Origin: Candidatus Zhuqueibacterota bacterium
GTDB taxonomy: Bacteria; Zhuqueibacterota; Zhuqueibacteria; Zhuqueibacterales; Zhuqueibacteraceae
Assembly (NCBI GenBank): GCA_003576975.1
Contig: QEVD01000013.1
Location: 1 to 32,564, forward strand
Reading direction: 5' to 3'
DNA length: 32,564 nucleotides
Shown here in pieces: positions 1 to 9,391 of the stretch. Positions within the stretch are counted from its first letter, which is position 1. Each line of letters begins with the position of its first letter. The position numbers and the translations under genes are program-made. Under the pieces are notes generated by a model. The model was not told the DNA's origin. It saw only the letters and a program-made list of their open reading frames with translations, and searched no databases.

Positions 1-24
1 CCAACACTCCCTCACTCCATTTTC

Positions 25-750
25 TCACGCCTGCGGCAATTCCTGAAACAGCTCCACCAATTGGTGCGTTTGGTCGCCAAACAGCTCACGCCGGATCTGG
101 CCGTCTTGCATATAGATCACGCGTCGGGCCCATTTAACTTTGGAAAGCTCATGCGTGACCAAAACGATGGTGGTGCCCTTCTTGTTCAACTCATCCAGAA
201 TTTCCATGATCTCGGTACCGGTTTTGGTGTCGAGATTTCCGGTGGGTTCATCGGCCAGAATAATATCTGGATTAGTGACCAGTGCGCGTGCGATGGCAGC
301 GCGCTGATTTTCACCGCCGGAAAGCTCATTGGGGCGATGGGTGCTGCGATGGCCCAGGCGCACCGCTTGCAGCATTTGCAGGCTAAGCTCCTGGCGCTGG
401 ACGCGATCCATTCCCATGTAGATCAACGGCACTTCGACGTTTTCCAACAGATTGAGCTGCGGAATGAGATTGAAGGTTTGGAACACAAATCCCACTTTGC
501 GGTTGCGCAGCCGCGACAGTTCCTGATCTTGCAAGCCTTCGACCGCGGTGCCATCCAGCCAATACCGGCCGGAGGTGGGGCGATCCAGGCAGCCAAGCAA
601 ATGCATTAGTGTCGATTTCCCGGAGCCGGAAGGGCCGATGATCGCCACAAACTCGCCGCGATTCACGTTCAGCGAAACGCCGCGCAGCGCATGCACCTCC
701 GTCTCCCCCATCATATAGGTTCTAGCCAAATTTTTTATTTCAACAAGCAT
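25..750 (-). CDS. ABC transporter ATP-binding protein, MacB/LolD family
   Basis: This is the cytoplasmic ATPase of an ABC system that drives a MacB- or LolD-type permease. The 241-residue protein has a Walker A motif GPSGSGKST (about residues 39-47), a Q-loop in FQTFNL, a signature LSGGENQRAAIARAL and a Walker B ILADEPTGNLD, followed by the switch histidine in VTHE. The length and the PTGNLD form are typical of the MacB/LolD group. The signature has Glu-Asn where LSGGQQQR is usual. It starts 26 bp after the HlyD-like adaptor gene and follows a TolC-like channel gene, so a tripartite efflux or secretion pump is likely. The matching permease should lie just left of the window, but only 24 bases remain there. 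The family is certain; the substrate is unknown. Confidence 0.95.
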   Translation of the reverse strand: MLVEIKNLARTYMMGETEVHALRGVSLNVNRGEFVAIIGPSGSGKSTLMHLLGCLDRPTSGRYWLDGTAVEGLQDQELSRLRNRKVGFVFQTFNLIPQLNLLENVEVPLIYMGMDRVQRQELSLQMLQAVRLGHRSTHRPNELSGGENQRAAIARALVTNPDIILADEPTGNLDTKTGTEIMEILDELNKKGTTIVLVTHELSKVKWARRVIYMQDGQIRRELFGDQTHQLVELFQELPQA

Positions 751-776
751 CGCATGTCTCCAATAAGATCGAGCGC

Positions 777-2009
777 TTAAATCGCAGCCGGACGGCCGAG
801 CAACACCTCGTCACCTTCCTGCAGGCCTTCTTCGATCACGGCCAGACGGTCGTTGCTCTCGATGATCGTGACCGGGCGAGCTTCAATGCCGCCTCCTTTT
901 TTCTTCACGTAAACGATCGTCTTGTCATGTTCATCGACAAAAATCGCTTCGAGCGGCAGGTAAAGCGCATTCTCATACTCATTGACAACGATCTCAACCG
1001 TGGCGCTCAATCCCGGCTTCAGACGAACGTCTTGCTCATTCACCTTCACCGTTACAGCAAACACTTTTGCCCCGGTCATTTTTCCGGTGAGGCGGCTAAT
1101 TTTGCGCCGCGCCAAATCGGCAATCGTCTTGACTTCGCCTTTAAAAATTGCATCCGGATATGCGTCCAGCCGGATTTCCGCAGGCAGCCCGACTTTAATT
1201 CTGGACAAATCGACTTCACTGATTTCGGTGTCCACCATCATGGAAGAAATGTTGGGCAAGTACATCAAATCCATGCCTTCGAACGGCGTCATACCGATCG
1301 AAACCTTTTGCTGGCTCTCGGCATCGCCATAAGTGGCATAAACCACCAACCCGGAACGCGGCGCCAGCGCCACACCTTCGGCCAATTTTCGCTGCTCTTG
1401 CGCCAGCCCTCTGGCGGCGCGTTCAACGCCGGCGTGGGCGGCATCAACCGCTGCTTGATAAGCCATGGTGCGGGATCGCAACTCCATGTAAGTCAGCCGC
1501 GCCTGCTCAACTTCACTCTCCATCACGAAGCCTTTTTTCGCCAGCTCCGGCAAGGCTTCATAGCTTTTGCGCGCCGCTTCTTCCTTCGTCTGTTGCGCTT
1601 CCAAATCGCTCAAGGCCTTTTTCAAATCAGCTTTTGCCACCAGCAAGCCGGAATGCGCCTCATCACTGGAGATCACGTATTTTTCCGAGGCGTAGATGAT
1701 CAACGTGTCTCCTTCATTAACCCATTGGCCTTCCGGCGCCATCCAGATAAGCTGCTTGTCGTTAATGGCGCTGATGGTGACTTGCTCTTGAGCGCGCAGA
1801 TCGCCGGTTTCTGTGATCTTAATGGCGACCTCACCCTTCTTGACTTTCGTGGTCGGAATATCGGCGGTATCCGAATCAGAGACCAGCAGCGAATTGCCAA
1901 CAAAAAGAATGAAGATAAAAGCGGGCAGAACGATCATCGTCGTTTTCCGGCGATTTTTGTCCGACAGAAACTTCTTCGCCCACTCCGGCTGCAGTGTAGA
2001 AATATTCAT
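777..2009 (-). CDS. HlyD/RND-type periplasmic adaptor subunit
   Basis: This is a membrane-fusion protein that bridges an inner-membrane transporter to an outer-membrane channel. An N-terminal membrane anchor lies at about residues 25-45 (MIVLPAFIFILFVGNSLLV), followed by a biotinyl-lipoyl-like beta segment (GEVAIKITETGDLRAQEQV), an Ala/Glu/Lys-rich alpha-hairpin at about 120-210, and then beta-barrel and membrane-proximal domains with the typical LKPGLSATVEIVV and YLPLEAIF segments. The chosen ATG has AGGTG seven bases upstream; a GTG three codons earlier has no such site. It sits 41 bp after the TolC-like gene and 26 bp before the ATPase gene, in the same direction. The role follows from family and context; the substrate cannot be read from sequence. 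Confidence 0.92.
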   Translation of the reverse strand: MNISTLQPEWAKKFLSDKNRRKTTMIVLPAFIFILFVGNSLLVSDSDTADIPTTKVKKGEVAIKITETGDLRAQEQVTISAINDKQLIWMAPEGQWVNEGDTLIIYASEKYVISSDEAHSGLLVAKADLKKALSDLEAQQTKEEAARKSYEALPELAKKGFVMESEVEQARLTYMELRSRTMAYQAAVDAAHAGVERAARGLAQEQRKLAEGVALAPRSGLVVYATYGDAESQQKVSIGMTPFEGMDLMYLPNISSMMVDTEISEVDLSRIKVGLPAEIRLDAYPDAIFKGEVKTIADLARRKISRLTGKMTGAKVFAVTVKVNEQDVRLKPGLSATVEIVVNEYENALYLPLEAIFVDEHDKTIVYVKKKGGGIEARPVTIIESNDRLAVIEEGLQEGDEVLLGRPAAI

Positions 2010-2050
2010 GCGAGGCACCTGTTTGATTTAGCTTGTTTGGTCCGAACACA

Positions 2051-3595
2051 TCATTGCGCCACCGGCTGGCCGGTCAGACTTTCCAGCAAAGCCAGTTGAA
2101 TATGATAATCAACCAATTCACGCACGTATTGCGTTTGCGCCTTCAACAACGCTTCCTGCGCATCGGTGATATCCAAATTCGAGGCGCGGCCGAGGTTAAA
2201 CATGGTCGTGGCAAAATCAACTTTCTGCTCTGCAGCTTCAATGCTGCGCTGCAACGTATTGATCGCCTCGATGCTGCTGTAAGTATTCCGAATGATACTG
2301 CGGATGCTCACGGCCAGTTGGCGCTTGACATTGAGCACGTTGTCTTGTTGCTGCGACAGATCGATCTGGGCGTTTTCTGCGTTGGCAGCGGCCGTACGAT
2401 CCAAAAAGGGATAACTCAGGTTTATCGTCGTGATAAAACCGGTTGTCCGTAGGTCAATATTTTGGTCAGTATCCTTCTCAAAACTGCCGCTGTAACCGGC
2501 GGTCACGTCAAATTGGGGTAATAACTGGTTCTTTGCCACTTTGAGCTGCAACCGGCTGCGATCAACCGCAGCTTCAGCGCTGTGCAGGCTGGGATTATTT
2601 TCCAGGGCCTGCCGCAGCAAGCGTTCTTCCTGCAGCGAAACTGGCATGTAACTCAATTCTACGTTCACCAGCTCAATCGGCATTTCGATGGGTAAACCCA
2701 TCACCTCTTTGAGCGCATCAAGGGCAAACTCGTAGTCGCTCTGGCTCTTGATTAACGAGGCCTTATCCGTGGCAAGCTGGATTTCCGCGCTCAAAACGTC
2801 GCGGCGCGTCGCCAGTTTGGCCGCCACTTTCGATTCCGAGGCGGCAAACAAGGTCGAATCACGCTGGATGGCCGCCTGATTCACCCGCATCAATTCACGC
2901 TGATACAAAACTTCATAAAAGGCGCTCTTGACCGTGTAAATCGTTTGCAGTTTGGCGTTCAGATAGAGCTTTTCCTGCATTCTGCGATCATGGCGCGCCG
3001 TTCCAATTGCGCTGTTCACTGTGCTCGGCCAGGCATTGCGCAACAGCGGCTGCCGCAGTTGCACCGAGTAGATGCGATTTCTTGTCCGGGTTGGCGCAGA
3101 GCCGAATTTGTCCGGCGAGTTGAGATCGCGCCGAATATCGCCGGAGAAATCGAGCACCGCACCAGTCGGCAGGGCTTGCTGCACTGTGGCCACGAGCGCA
3201 CGATTTTCAAAATCCAACTCCGTCGGATCCGTAGGGTTGGCGATATCCAGCGGCCGCTTTTCCAGAGTATTTTCCTGCGTGCCTTGAATGCTGAACACCG
3301 GGAGATAAGCGCCGTAAGTGCCGGCGTGCGTCGCTTCCGCTTTCGAGAAATCGCCTTGCGCGAGGCGCAGGGCGATACTCTTGCTGAGCGCGATTCCGAT
3401 GCAATCATCCAGCGTCAGCGGTGCTTGCACGGCAGTGCTGATCTCCGCTTCGCTGAAGGATTTGTATGCGGAAATTGAGCCATTGGCTGCCGTACTGTCA
3501 TTTTTTTGAGCCTGCCCCGGACCGGCCGTGAGCAGGGTCATCAGCGCCCCAACAAAAATCGAAACGCCGATCTTGTAGTCGTTTGTGCTGTCCAT
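2051..3595 (-). CDS. TolC-family outer-membrane efflux protein
   Basis: This is an outer-membrane channel of the TolC/OEP superfamily that would trimerise and join the adaptor encoded next to it. It has 514 residues, in the normal family range. An N-terminal signal peptide is visible (hydrophobic IFVGALMTLLTAGPGQAQ, likely cut after AQA). The mature part shows the two-fold OEP pattern of long helices, with LTLDDCIGIALSKSIALRLA at the start and repeated LxxAxxxLxxAKxxL-like stretches, ending in LLESLTGQPVAQ. No clear ribosome-binding site precedes the ATG, so the start is moderately certain. It begins 10 bp after the DUF5666-like gene and is followed 41 bp later by the adaptor gene, which fits one polycistronic unit. 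Confidence 0.93.
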   Translation of the reverse strand: MDSTNDYKIGVSIFVGALMTLLTAGPGQAQKNDSTAANGSISAYKSFSEAEISTAVQAPLTLDDCIGIALSKSIALRLAQGDFSKAEATHAGTYGAYLPVFSIQGTQENTLEKRPLDIANPTDPTELDFENRALVATVQQALPTGAVLDFSGDIRRDLNSPDKFGSAPTRTRNRIYSVQLRQPLLRNAWPSTVNSAIGTARHDRRMQEKLYLNAKLQTIYTVKSAFYEVLYQRELMRVNQAAIQRDSTLFAASESKVAAKLATRRDVLSAEIQLATDKASLIKSQSDYEFALDALKEVMGLPIEMPIELVNVELSYMPVSLQEERLLRQALENNPSLHSAEAAVDRSRLQLKVAKNQLLPQFDVTAGYSGSFEKDTDQNIDLRTTGFITTINLSYPFLDRTAAANAENAQIDLSQQQDNVLNVKRQLAVSIRSIIRNTYSSIEAINTLQRSIEAAEQKVDFATTMFNLGRASNLDITDAQEALLKAQTQYVRELVDYHIQLALLESLTGQPVAQ

Positions 3596-3605
3596 GAAGA
3601 ATAGT

Positions 3606-4196
3606 CTATCTGATGACCGATCTGCTTTTGGTTTGGTTGGTGATCTTGATTGTCATCCCCATCACCGTAAATGTGCTCTTTGCCACGTCGACTTTCTCGA
3701 CTTTCCCCTCAGCCTCAATAGTGTTTTCCAGGCCGGAGTCTTCCGCAAGCTTTTGCGATTCGTCTTCGACTTCTTTGGCTAAAAACGTACCGTCTTTAAG
3801 GTAGGTGCCTTCGACCTCGACAAACGAGCCGACTTTCACCTGTGAAAACCCCTTGAAGGTTCCGGCTTCATTTTCATACTCCGTATCTTTGTGCACCTTG
3901 ACGGGAATGCGCATGATTTCCATCTGTTGCTTTTCCTGGTCAACTTTGCGCACAACGCCAACGAGGCTCCAATCGTCATCCAAAAAATCGCCCGTCATGA
4001 TTTTCAATTGCGTGCACATAACCGTGAGATCCTTCTGAATCGTGCCTTCCATCTGCACCCACTGGCCGGGTTTGAGCGCCGCCATAATTTCCGCCGGCGT
4101 CATCCAAACCTTTGGCTGCGCCCAGCCGGATGAAGCTGCGCCCAAAAGCAACAAACCCAGGGCTGCCGCAAAAAAACGGTTTCGTGTTTTCATCAT
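3606..4196 (-). CDS. Exported DUF5666-like beta-barrel repeat protein
   Basis: This is an exported protein of unknown function, 196 residues. Residues 1-26 form a signal peptide (RNRFFAAALGLLLLGAASSGWAQ). The rest carries two or three repeats of a small OB-like beta module seen in DUF5666 proteins: GVVRKVDQEKQQMEI, then VKVGSFVEVEGTYLKDGTFLAKEVE, then EAEGKVEKVDVAKSTFTVMG. AAGGAG lies just upstream of a double ATG (4196 and 4193), so either could be used. It is the first gene of the efflux operon, suggesting an accessory periplasmic role there, but the family has no assigned biochemical activity. A second, non-exported relative lies at 26552-27016. I recognise DUF5666 by pattern only. Confidence 0.8.
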   Translation of the reverse strand: MMKTRNRFFAAALGLLLLGAASSGWAQPKVWMTPAEIMAALKPGQWVQMEGTIQKDLTVMCTQLKIMTGDFLDDDWSLVGVVRKVDQEKQQMEIMRIPVKVHKDTEYENEAGTFKGFSQVKVGSFVEVEGTYLKDGTFLAKEVEDESQKLAEDSGLENTIEAEGKVEKVDVAKSTFTVMGMTIKITNQTKSRSVIR

Positions 4197-4919
4197 ATGT
4201 CTCCTTGTGACTCTTAGATGATGTGTTGTGGATTGTTCCTCCTGCCTCTACTCTCCAATCCCAATGCGGCTTCGAACAATCTCACACTCTATTTACCGCC
4301 AGGACATCTCGCTGCGCAAATTATGGCTATTTTAGACCACAATTTTACTTGTACCGGATAGTCCCGACGACGGTTTTAGCTGGTTACAACTGCGCTAATA
4401 TACGCCATTTTAAATACTGCGTTGTCACGTCCATGTCTCATGGCCGTTAAATCAACGTCACTGTTGAAGTAAGAAGGAAGGCAAATTAACAGTACCAGAA
4501 CAGAAATCAGATTACTCCCCATTTGTTTTGAAGAATGTACAAAAATCGCATTCCCCCCAGAGTCATCAGCGCGTCATAGTATTGTAAAATCTAGGTAAAT
4601 CCTGTAAGGCAAACTGATGAAAGGTCGATGTTTGGCTCAACAACTGGACCTAAAAGACTGGCCCTATCCGATCATGTCGATTCAGGATGATTCACTGATC
4701 GCCGCCGTAGGCTGTATTCACCCTTGCCCCCTCTGGCCGTAGGTGATTTTCCAAAAGCATGCTTTGCGTTTCGGCAGAAGCCATCTTCAACGACAACTTG
4801 AACGCAAAAGGCCGTCGCCAAGTAAAACCACCGCTGCTCCGCAACAAAAACCGTTTTTGTTGACCTACAGCTTATAGCACAGTAATACGGTAGGTTGGCG
4901 TCAACGGAAGGAATTTGCG
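4197..4919. other. Intergenic region, about 720 bp
   Basis: No convincing gene is seen. The part next to 4196 must hold the leader and promoter of the efflux operon; on the minus strand a weak promoter-like pair (GTGACA and TATATT) occurs near 4400-4430, but the spacing is too long to trust. Short open frames at 4618-4740 (plus) and 4672-4923 (minus) lack a ribosome-binding site and family features. The region lies downstream of the broken asparagine-synthase-like gene and may contain decayed sequence. A 21-bp palindrome lies at 4842-4862. Confidence 0.6.
4842..4862. repeat. 21-bp perfect palindrome, terminator-like
   Basis: Two 10-base arms, CAACAAAAAC and GTTTTTGTTG, flank a single central C. 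It lies about 60 bp past the stop of the asparagine-synthase-like gene. On the minus strand the second arm provides a run of five T's, so it could act as a weak terminator. The stem is A/T-rich and the T's are within the stem, so this is only a suggestion; an operator site is an alternative. Confidence 0.35.
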
Positions 4920-6711
4920 TCAATAATCTCGGGTGATAAAAAAATCTTCGTTGTTATTGACGTACAACTCATACCAGGCTTGCAGCACCAAAAGACCCCA
5001 GGTGCGCTTGCCGGCAGATTTTTTCTTGCTGGCTTTGTCTGCCTCGAGTATCTGCTGCACGGTGTCCGGCCGCAACAAGCCGGTTCGTTTTAGCCCGCCG
5101 GGCGAAAGCAGATACTGCTTCAGATGCTCGACCTCGCCTTGCGTCCAATAATAGCTCGGATAGCCGGTCGGCTCGCGTTCGCTAATCTCCGCGGGCAAAA
5201 TGTCTTCAAAGGCCAATCTCAAAACCGCTTTCAACATATCCTCCGACTCGCTGCCTTTGAAGCGCGCCGGAATCGTGATGGCGTACTTCGACGCCGTTTA
5301 ACACGGCTGTCCGGTCGAGCACCGTGACTGATTTTTCCGTGCCCTGCATTCTCATCGAAATGCCATAAATCAGGTCGGATAGATCCTCGCCCTCCACATC
5401 TTGCCCGTATCGCGTCACAATTGACAACGCGCTTTGGCGCGCATTTGGCGGGGGTTCGACGAGTAGCTCGCTTTGTTCCTCTAAAGAAAACAGTTTGGTG
5501 CGGTTGATCATCACCAATTCATCAACGCTGACACCGGCGCCGGCTTTTTGGCGCGCCTTCTCCACACTTTTTTGCGTCATGCGTTCAAAGGTCACCCCGG
5601 CATTGCAACCGGTGAGGCACAAATGCAGGCCGGCATTCTTCGCCGTTTCCGAAAGAAAATATTTCGAATAGGCATTCGGCGTCAACATCGGCTCATCAAA
5701 TTGACGAAGAATGCGGGGCAGCAGCAGGTTGGGATCATGACTCGGCTCGATGCTGATGGCATGATGAACGCTGCCAAAGCGTTGCGCCGATCGTTCCGCC
5801 CAATAGAGATCACTGTCGAGATGTTTTTTCTCAGGGCTGGTGCGAAAGCCCAGTGTGATGGTGTGTGTTGGCACGCCGAGCATGTTCAAAATGGCGAGTA
5901 CGATGGTGGAATCGATACCGCCGCTGAGAAAAATTCCGAGGCGCTCGGCGCTGCCGGCATGCCGGCGCACCGCTTGAATGACCTGCTCGCGCAATGCCGC
6001 CGCAAATGTTTGCAAATCGCCCGGCGCCGGCCGATAAGGTGGAAAGTGCCAGAACTGGCGCTTCGTCACCCGCGCATCGGAATCCATTTCCACGATTTCG
6101 CCATGAAAAACTTTGTACACATTTTCAAAAATGCTCAGCGGCGCAGGAATGTAGCCAAACGTCAAATACGCTGTCAGCGCCTCGCGGCTCACGCTGCGTT
6201 TGACGGCGGGATGAACGAGAATTCCCTTCAACTCCGAAGCGAAGATTACCGCCCCCTTCTCCACAAGGTGGCACCAATAAAGCGGCTTGCCGCCCAAAGC
6301 ATCGCGCACAATGCGCAAACGCCGCTCGTTCTTGTCCCAAATTGCCAGGCCAAAATTGCCGTCCAATTTTTCTGGAAAATCAGACGGGTTTTGCTTGAGA
6401 TGTTCGAGGGCGGCTGCGGTATCGCGATTTTTGTAATGTTGCCGCCACTGCGGCAGCAAAAAATCCTGGGCATTGAAAAGAGCGCCGTCCAGCAACGCAA
6501 CATGATGTTCGTCTTCATGCCATTGCGGCTCGCCTGGCATTTGTGATACCGGCGCAAACACATGGCCCAGTCCCAAACCGTTCGTTTCATCACTAAAAAA
6601 TCTTCGCGCCGCCGATCCCCGATGCCCGATGGCATCCAGCATCTTAGCCAAAATTTCCCGATTCGCCAATTCGGGATGACGCGGGCTGAAAACCCCGCAA
6701 ATTCCACTCAT
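4920..6711 (-). pseudogene. Asparagine-synthase-like protein, frameshifted
   Basis: The gene encodes an N-terminal glutamine-amidotransferase class II domain (MSGICGVFSPRHPEL) and a C-terminal ATP-dependent synthetase domain with the PP-loop FLSGGIDST. The ATG at 6711 has GGAGGA upstream. The reading frame is broken near 5280-5297: frame one reads TAVLNGVEVR and then leaves the family pattern, while the next frame resumes with SKYAITIPARFKG and continues to the normal end YELYVNN. The expected PFLD-type segment between them is missing, so a small deletion plus frameshift is likely. Even before the break it is unusual. Residue 2 is Ser instead of the nucleophilic Cys, and the region equivalent to SGxGxDExFxGY reads TGCNAGVTFER. 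Such relatives occur in RiPP and exopolysaccharide loci. An assembly error at the junction cannot be excluded. Confidence 0.85.
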
Positions 6712-6824
6712 AAAGCTCCTCCACAGGTTGCAGCAGTGCATTGAGGTTAATTGGAAAACAACCTGATTATCCAACACAAATTGAATGGTCGTTGAAAGGT
6801 AGGCGTTGCAGTTGCGGGCAATAT

Positions 6825-8210
6825 TTATCCCTTCAATACCGCGACCGGACGAACCCGCACAACCGGCCGCGCCAACGACAACGCGGACATGGCGTGAATC
6901 ACTTGGGAAATATCTTTGAACGAGCTGGGCGCCTGCTCAGCAATGTTGTCTGAGCCATAACGATAAAGCCGAATATTTTTGGACTCCATCTCGCTATGAA
7001 CTTCTTGCTCGGTGAAGCGCGCCAGCGCGTCGGGTTTGTCCATCACGCGGCCCGCGCCGTGATTGACTGAGCAAAACGTATCGATCGCCTTCTCATCGGC
7101 CACGCCGATAAAGGAATGATGTCCCATCGAACCCGGAATCGGCACGGGCTGGCCGGTTTGGGAAAACACCGGATGGCCGGCAAAGCGCGAGGGCGGCAAG
7201 GCGCTGCTGGCGCCGTGGCGATGCACCCACAGCTTTTCGCCGTTCCATTGCTCAAATTTGATGCTGACGTGAGCGCAATCATAAAGCAACGGCATCTGCA
7301 GCGCATCATCGCTGAGCGTTTTGCGCATGGCAGCGCGCAGCTTTTCGGTGAGGGCGATGCGGTTGGCAAAACCAAAATTCGAGGCCGCCGAAACCGCGCA
7401 CGCATACTTGACGCCTTCTTCTGAATCCGCCGGTATCGACCAGATCGGCGCGCCATTTTGAGCCGGGCGGAATTTTTCTTCCAACTCTGCCAGATAAAGT
7501 TTCATCATCCGGCTGCCCAGCGTGCGTGAGCCGGTGTGTAACATAAACACGGCTTTGCCCTGGGAAAGTCCCAAGAGCTTGGCAGTGTCGTGATCCAATA
7601 CTTCGATAATTTCCTGCAGCTCGAGAAAATGATTGCCGTCGCCGATGGTGCAGAATGTACGCAAGCCTTTCTTGATCGCCTTCTCCGGCATACTCGCCAT
7701 GATCGTCGCAGCATCGGTTGTGTCCGTCGGCATCGTGGCGCGGTTCTCGATGCAATTCAATTCCTCGTCGCTGAGGCCGTAGCGTTTTTGGCTCCATTTG
7801 CCGCCTTGCACGAGAATCTCTGCGACCTCCTCCTCGTTGAGCGCATTCTGCTCGTGTTCCAACACCGGAATCGTGCGCCGCAACTCGTCAAAAAGCTCGT
7901 CGAGAATGGGCACAGTCAAAGCGCGCACGTCAATATCGCTGCGCACCATGCGCATGCCGCAATTGATGCCGGTATCGACCGCGCGCGGCACGATACGGTT
8001 TTTTGCCGCGACCACCGTGCCGGTCGGGCTAAGATTGCGGCTTTTGCGATGAACGTCCGGCAGCACGGCAACATGATGCGCCAATCCGGTCGCGTTGGCC
8101 AAATCTTCCAATTGCGCCACTGTTGCCGCATCGGGCATCAGTTCCGGCGTTAGGAAAAATTTGATCGGCAAGCCGCCGTTCTTGGATGTCTGTTCGAGAG
8201 GAAAGTGCAT
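6825..8210 (-). CDS. rtcB: RtcB-family RNA ligase, divergent
   Basis: RtcB joins RNA 2',3'-cyclic or 3'-phosphate ends to 5'-OH ends using GTP and Mn2+, in tRNA splicing or RNA repair. The 461-residue protein shows the family landmarks in order: LPDVH (51-54), INCGMR (82-87), GDGNHFLEL, HTGSRTLG, DCAHVSIKFE, VHRHGASSA, PGSMGHHSF, NHGAGRVM (His384 would be the guanylated residue) and the C-terminal APSSFKDISQVI...RVRPVAVLKG. Two sites differ from the usual pattern. The metal-binding Asp of DIxCG is Gly here (DTGINCG, with Asp two positions earlier), and HN after the fourth metal site reads HV. It lies between the HprK-like gene and the broken asparagine-synthase-like gene, an unusual setting. 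The gene looks intact; activity is uncertain. Confidence 0.9.
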   Translation of the reverse strand: MHFPLEQTSKNGGLPIKFFLTPELMPDAATVAQLEDLANATGLAHHVAVLPDVHRKSRNLSPTGTVVAAKNRIVPRAVDTGINCGMRMVRSDIDVRALTVPILDELFDELRRTIPVLEHEQNALNEEEVAEILVQGGKWSQKRYGLSDEELNCIENRATMPTDTTDAATIMASMPEKAIKKGLRTFCTIGDGNHFLELQEIIEVLDHDTAKLLGLSQGKAVFMLHTGSRTLGSRMMKLYLAELEEKFRPAQNGAPIWSIPADSEEGVKYACAVSAASNFGFANRIALTEKLRAAMRKTLSDDALQMPLLYDCAHVSIKFEQWNGEKLWVHRHGASSALPPSRFAGHPVFSQTGQPVPIPGSMGHHSFIGVADEKAIDTFCSVNHGAGRVMDKPDALARFTEQEVHSEMESKNIRLYRYGSDNIAEQAPSSFKDISQVIHAMSALSLARPVVRVRPVAVLKG

Positions 8211-8275
8211 GGCGAACCTGTTCGTTATTGAAGTTTTTGATGTTTGAATCGGTTATTAGGACAGCGTTGCAAGGT

Positions 8276-9391
8276 TTATTGCAGGCCTCCCAAAATATCT
8301 TCTACCACCGCTTCCACGCCGGCGGAACGGTCGATGCCCAGCTCGTAACAACGCACGTTCTCAGTAAAGCGGCGCAACACGTCAACGCGGTTTTGGGCTT
8401 GGCCGATATTGGGCCAATGCATCTCCAGCGCGGCGGCATACCAACTGTAATCATCCAGCTCGCGTGTCAAACGATTGATCGCCACCATTTTTTCCGCGGC
8501 CAGCTCTGAACTTAGCGGCCTTACAAATCGCTGCGGCGTAAACTGCGGCAAAAAGAGCGCGGCCGGTTTGACTTGCTGCGCTTGTCCGTTCGTGCGCAGA
8601 TGAAAGAACCATTTTTTCTTCAATCCTTCCGGAAACGCCATGGGCGCCAAGCCCGCGGGATTTTCACCGAGCATGGCGAGGCTGCCGGCGTCGAGGCGGA
8701 TCGGCTCATTGCACGGATAAATGAAATCGCCGTCGGTGAATATTAAATTTTCAGAAACCAGCGAAATGCCGGGTTGCTGCAACAGCGCAACGCACGTGGT
8801 GGTCTTGCCGACGCCGCCGAGACCACCGATGATGATGCCGCCGCTCGCGCTCGCCAGCGCCGAGGCGTGCAAAATCGTCCAGCCGCGAAAATTTTCCAAA
8901 TACCACATCAGCGGATAGTAAACCAAATAACTCATCAGGCTGAAGTATTTGGTATACTCGTAATCCGGGGTGGTTTCGATTTTTTGGGAATGATACCGGT
9001 ACGCGACGTCAAAGAGCAGCGCGTCTCCTTCACGGCTGAAACGAAGCTGCAAGCCCGGCATGCGCAGCGTATTCAGCCAGATCAGCTCGTGCTCGTTGCC
9101 CAGCATGCGCTTGCCAATCACGTTCAGCGCGCCATCCGCCGGAAAGGGATTGGCTTGCGCGTCCCACTCGCCTTGCGACCACGTACACCGCACCACTAAA
9201 TCCGGTGAGGCCACCGGCGCGCCCGCCAGGCCATTAAGATGCTCGGCGGCATACGCAATCAACGGCGCGTGAGGCGATTCCAGCGTCAACGAGACGCCGT
9301 GCATGCGGACGCCGAGCGCAGTGGTTGGTTGATCAGCGACTTGTTTCTTGTTGCTCGTTGCCAGTTGGTCATTCATATCTTCTAGTTTCAT
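8276..9391 (-). CDS. HprK-like P-loop kinase
   Basis: This 371-residue protein resembles the C-terminal kinase domain of HPr kinase/phosphorylase, as found in HprK-related proteins of RiPP and exopolysaccharide loci. The marker region is WTILHASALASASGGIIIGG followed by the Walker A GLGGVGKTTT (about residues 190-199). The acidic pair after the P-loop in HprK is replaced by LVSENLIF, so catalysis may differ. No HPr gene or PTS component is present, so the substrate is probably another protein or a small molecule. The start overlaps the response-regulator stop by 4 bases (ATGA), which implies translational coupling to the two-component system. Two in-frame ATGs (codons 1 and 6) are possible; the overlap favours the first. 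Confidence 0.78.
   Translation of the reverse strand: MKLEDMNDQLATSNKKQVADQPTTALGVRMHGVSLTLESPHAPLIAYAAEHLNGLAGAPVASPDLVVRCTWSQGEWDAQANPFPADGALNVIGKRMLGNEHELIWLNTLRMPGLQLRFSREGDALLFDVAYRYHSQKIETTPDYEYTKYFSLMSYLVYYPLMWYLENFRGWTILHASALASASGGIIIGGLGGVGKTTTCVALLQQPGISLVSENLIFTDGDFIYPCNEPIRLDAGSLAMLGENPAGLAPMAFPEGLKKKWFFHLRTNGQAQQVKPAALFLPQFTPQRFVRPLSSELAAEKMVAINRLTRELDDYSWYAAALEMHWPNIGQAQNRVDVLRRFTENVRCYELGIDRSAGVEAVVEDILGGLQ

Noticed and set aside
927-2099. Long plus-strand open frame opposite the adaptor gene
   Set aside because: It is a shadow of the well-supported HlyD-like gene: rich in His, Arg and Gln, no family motifs, no ribosome-binding site.
4672-4923. Minus-strand open frame directly after the asparagine-synthase-like stop
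   Set aside because: It needs a TTG start, has no ribosome-binding site and no family resemblance; I could not show it is a transposase remnant.
5548-6546. 332-codon plus-strand open frame opposite the asparagine-synthase-like gene
   Set aside because: Composition typical of an antisense frame and no domain features; the minus-strand gene explains the sequence.
4920-9391. Lasso-peptide biosynthesis cluster (asparagine-synthase and HprK relatives together)
   Set aside because: No PqqD-like or transglutaminase-like B protein and no convincing precursor peptide are seen, and the synthase gene is broken.
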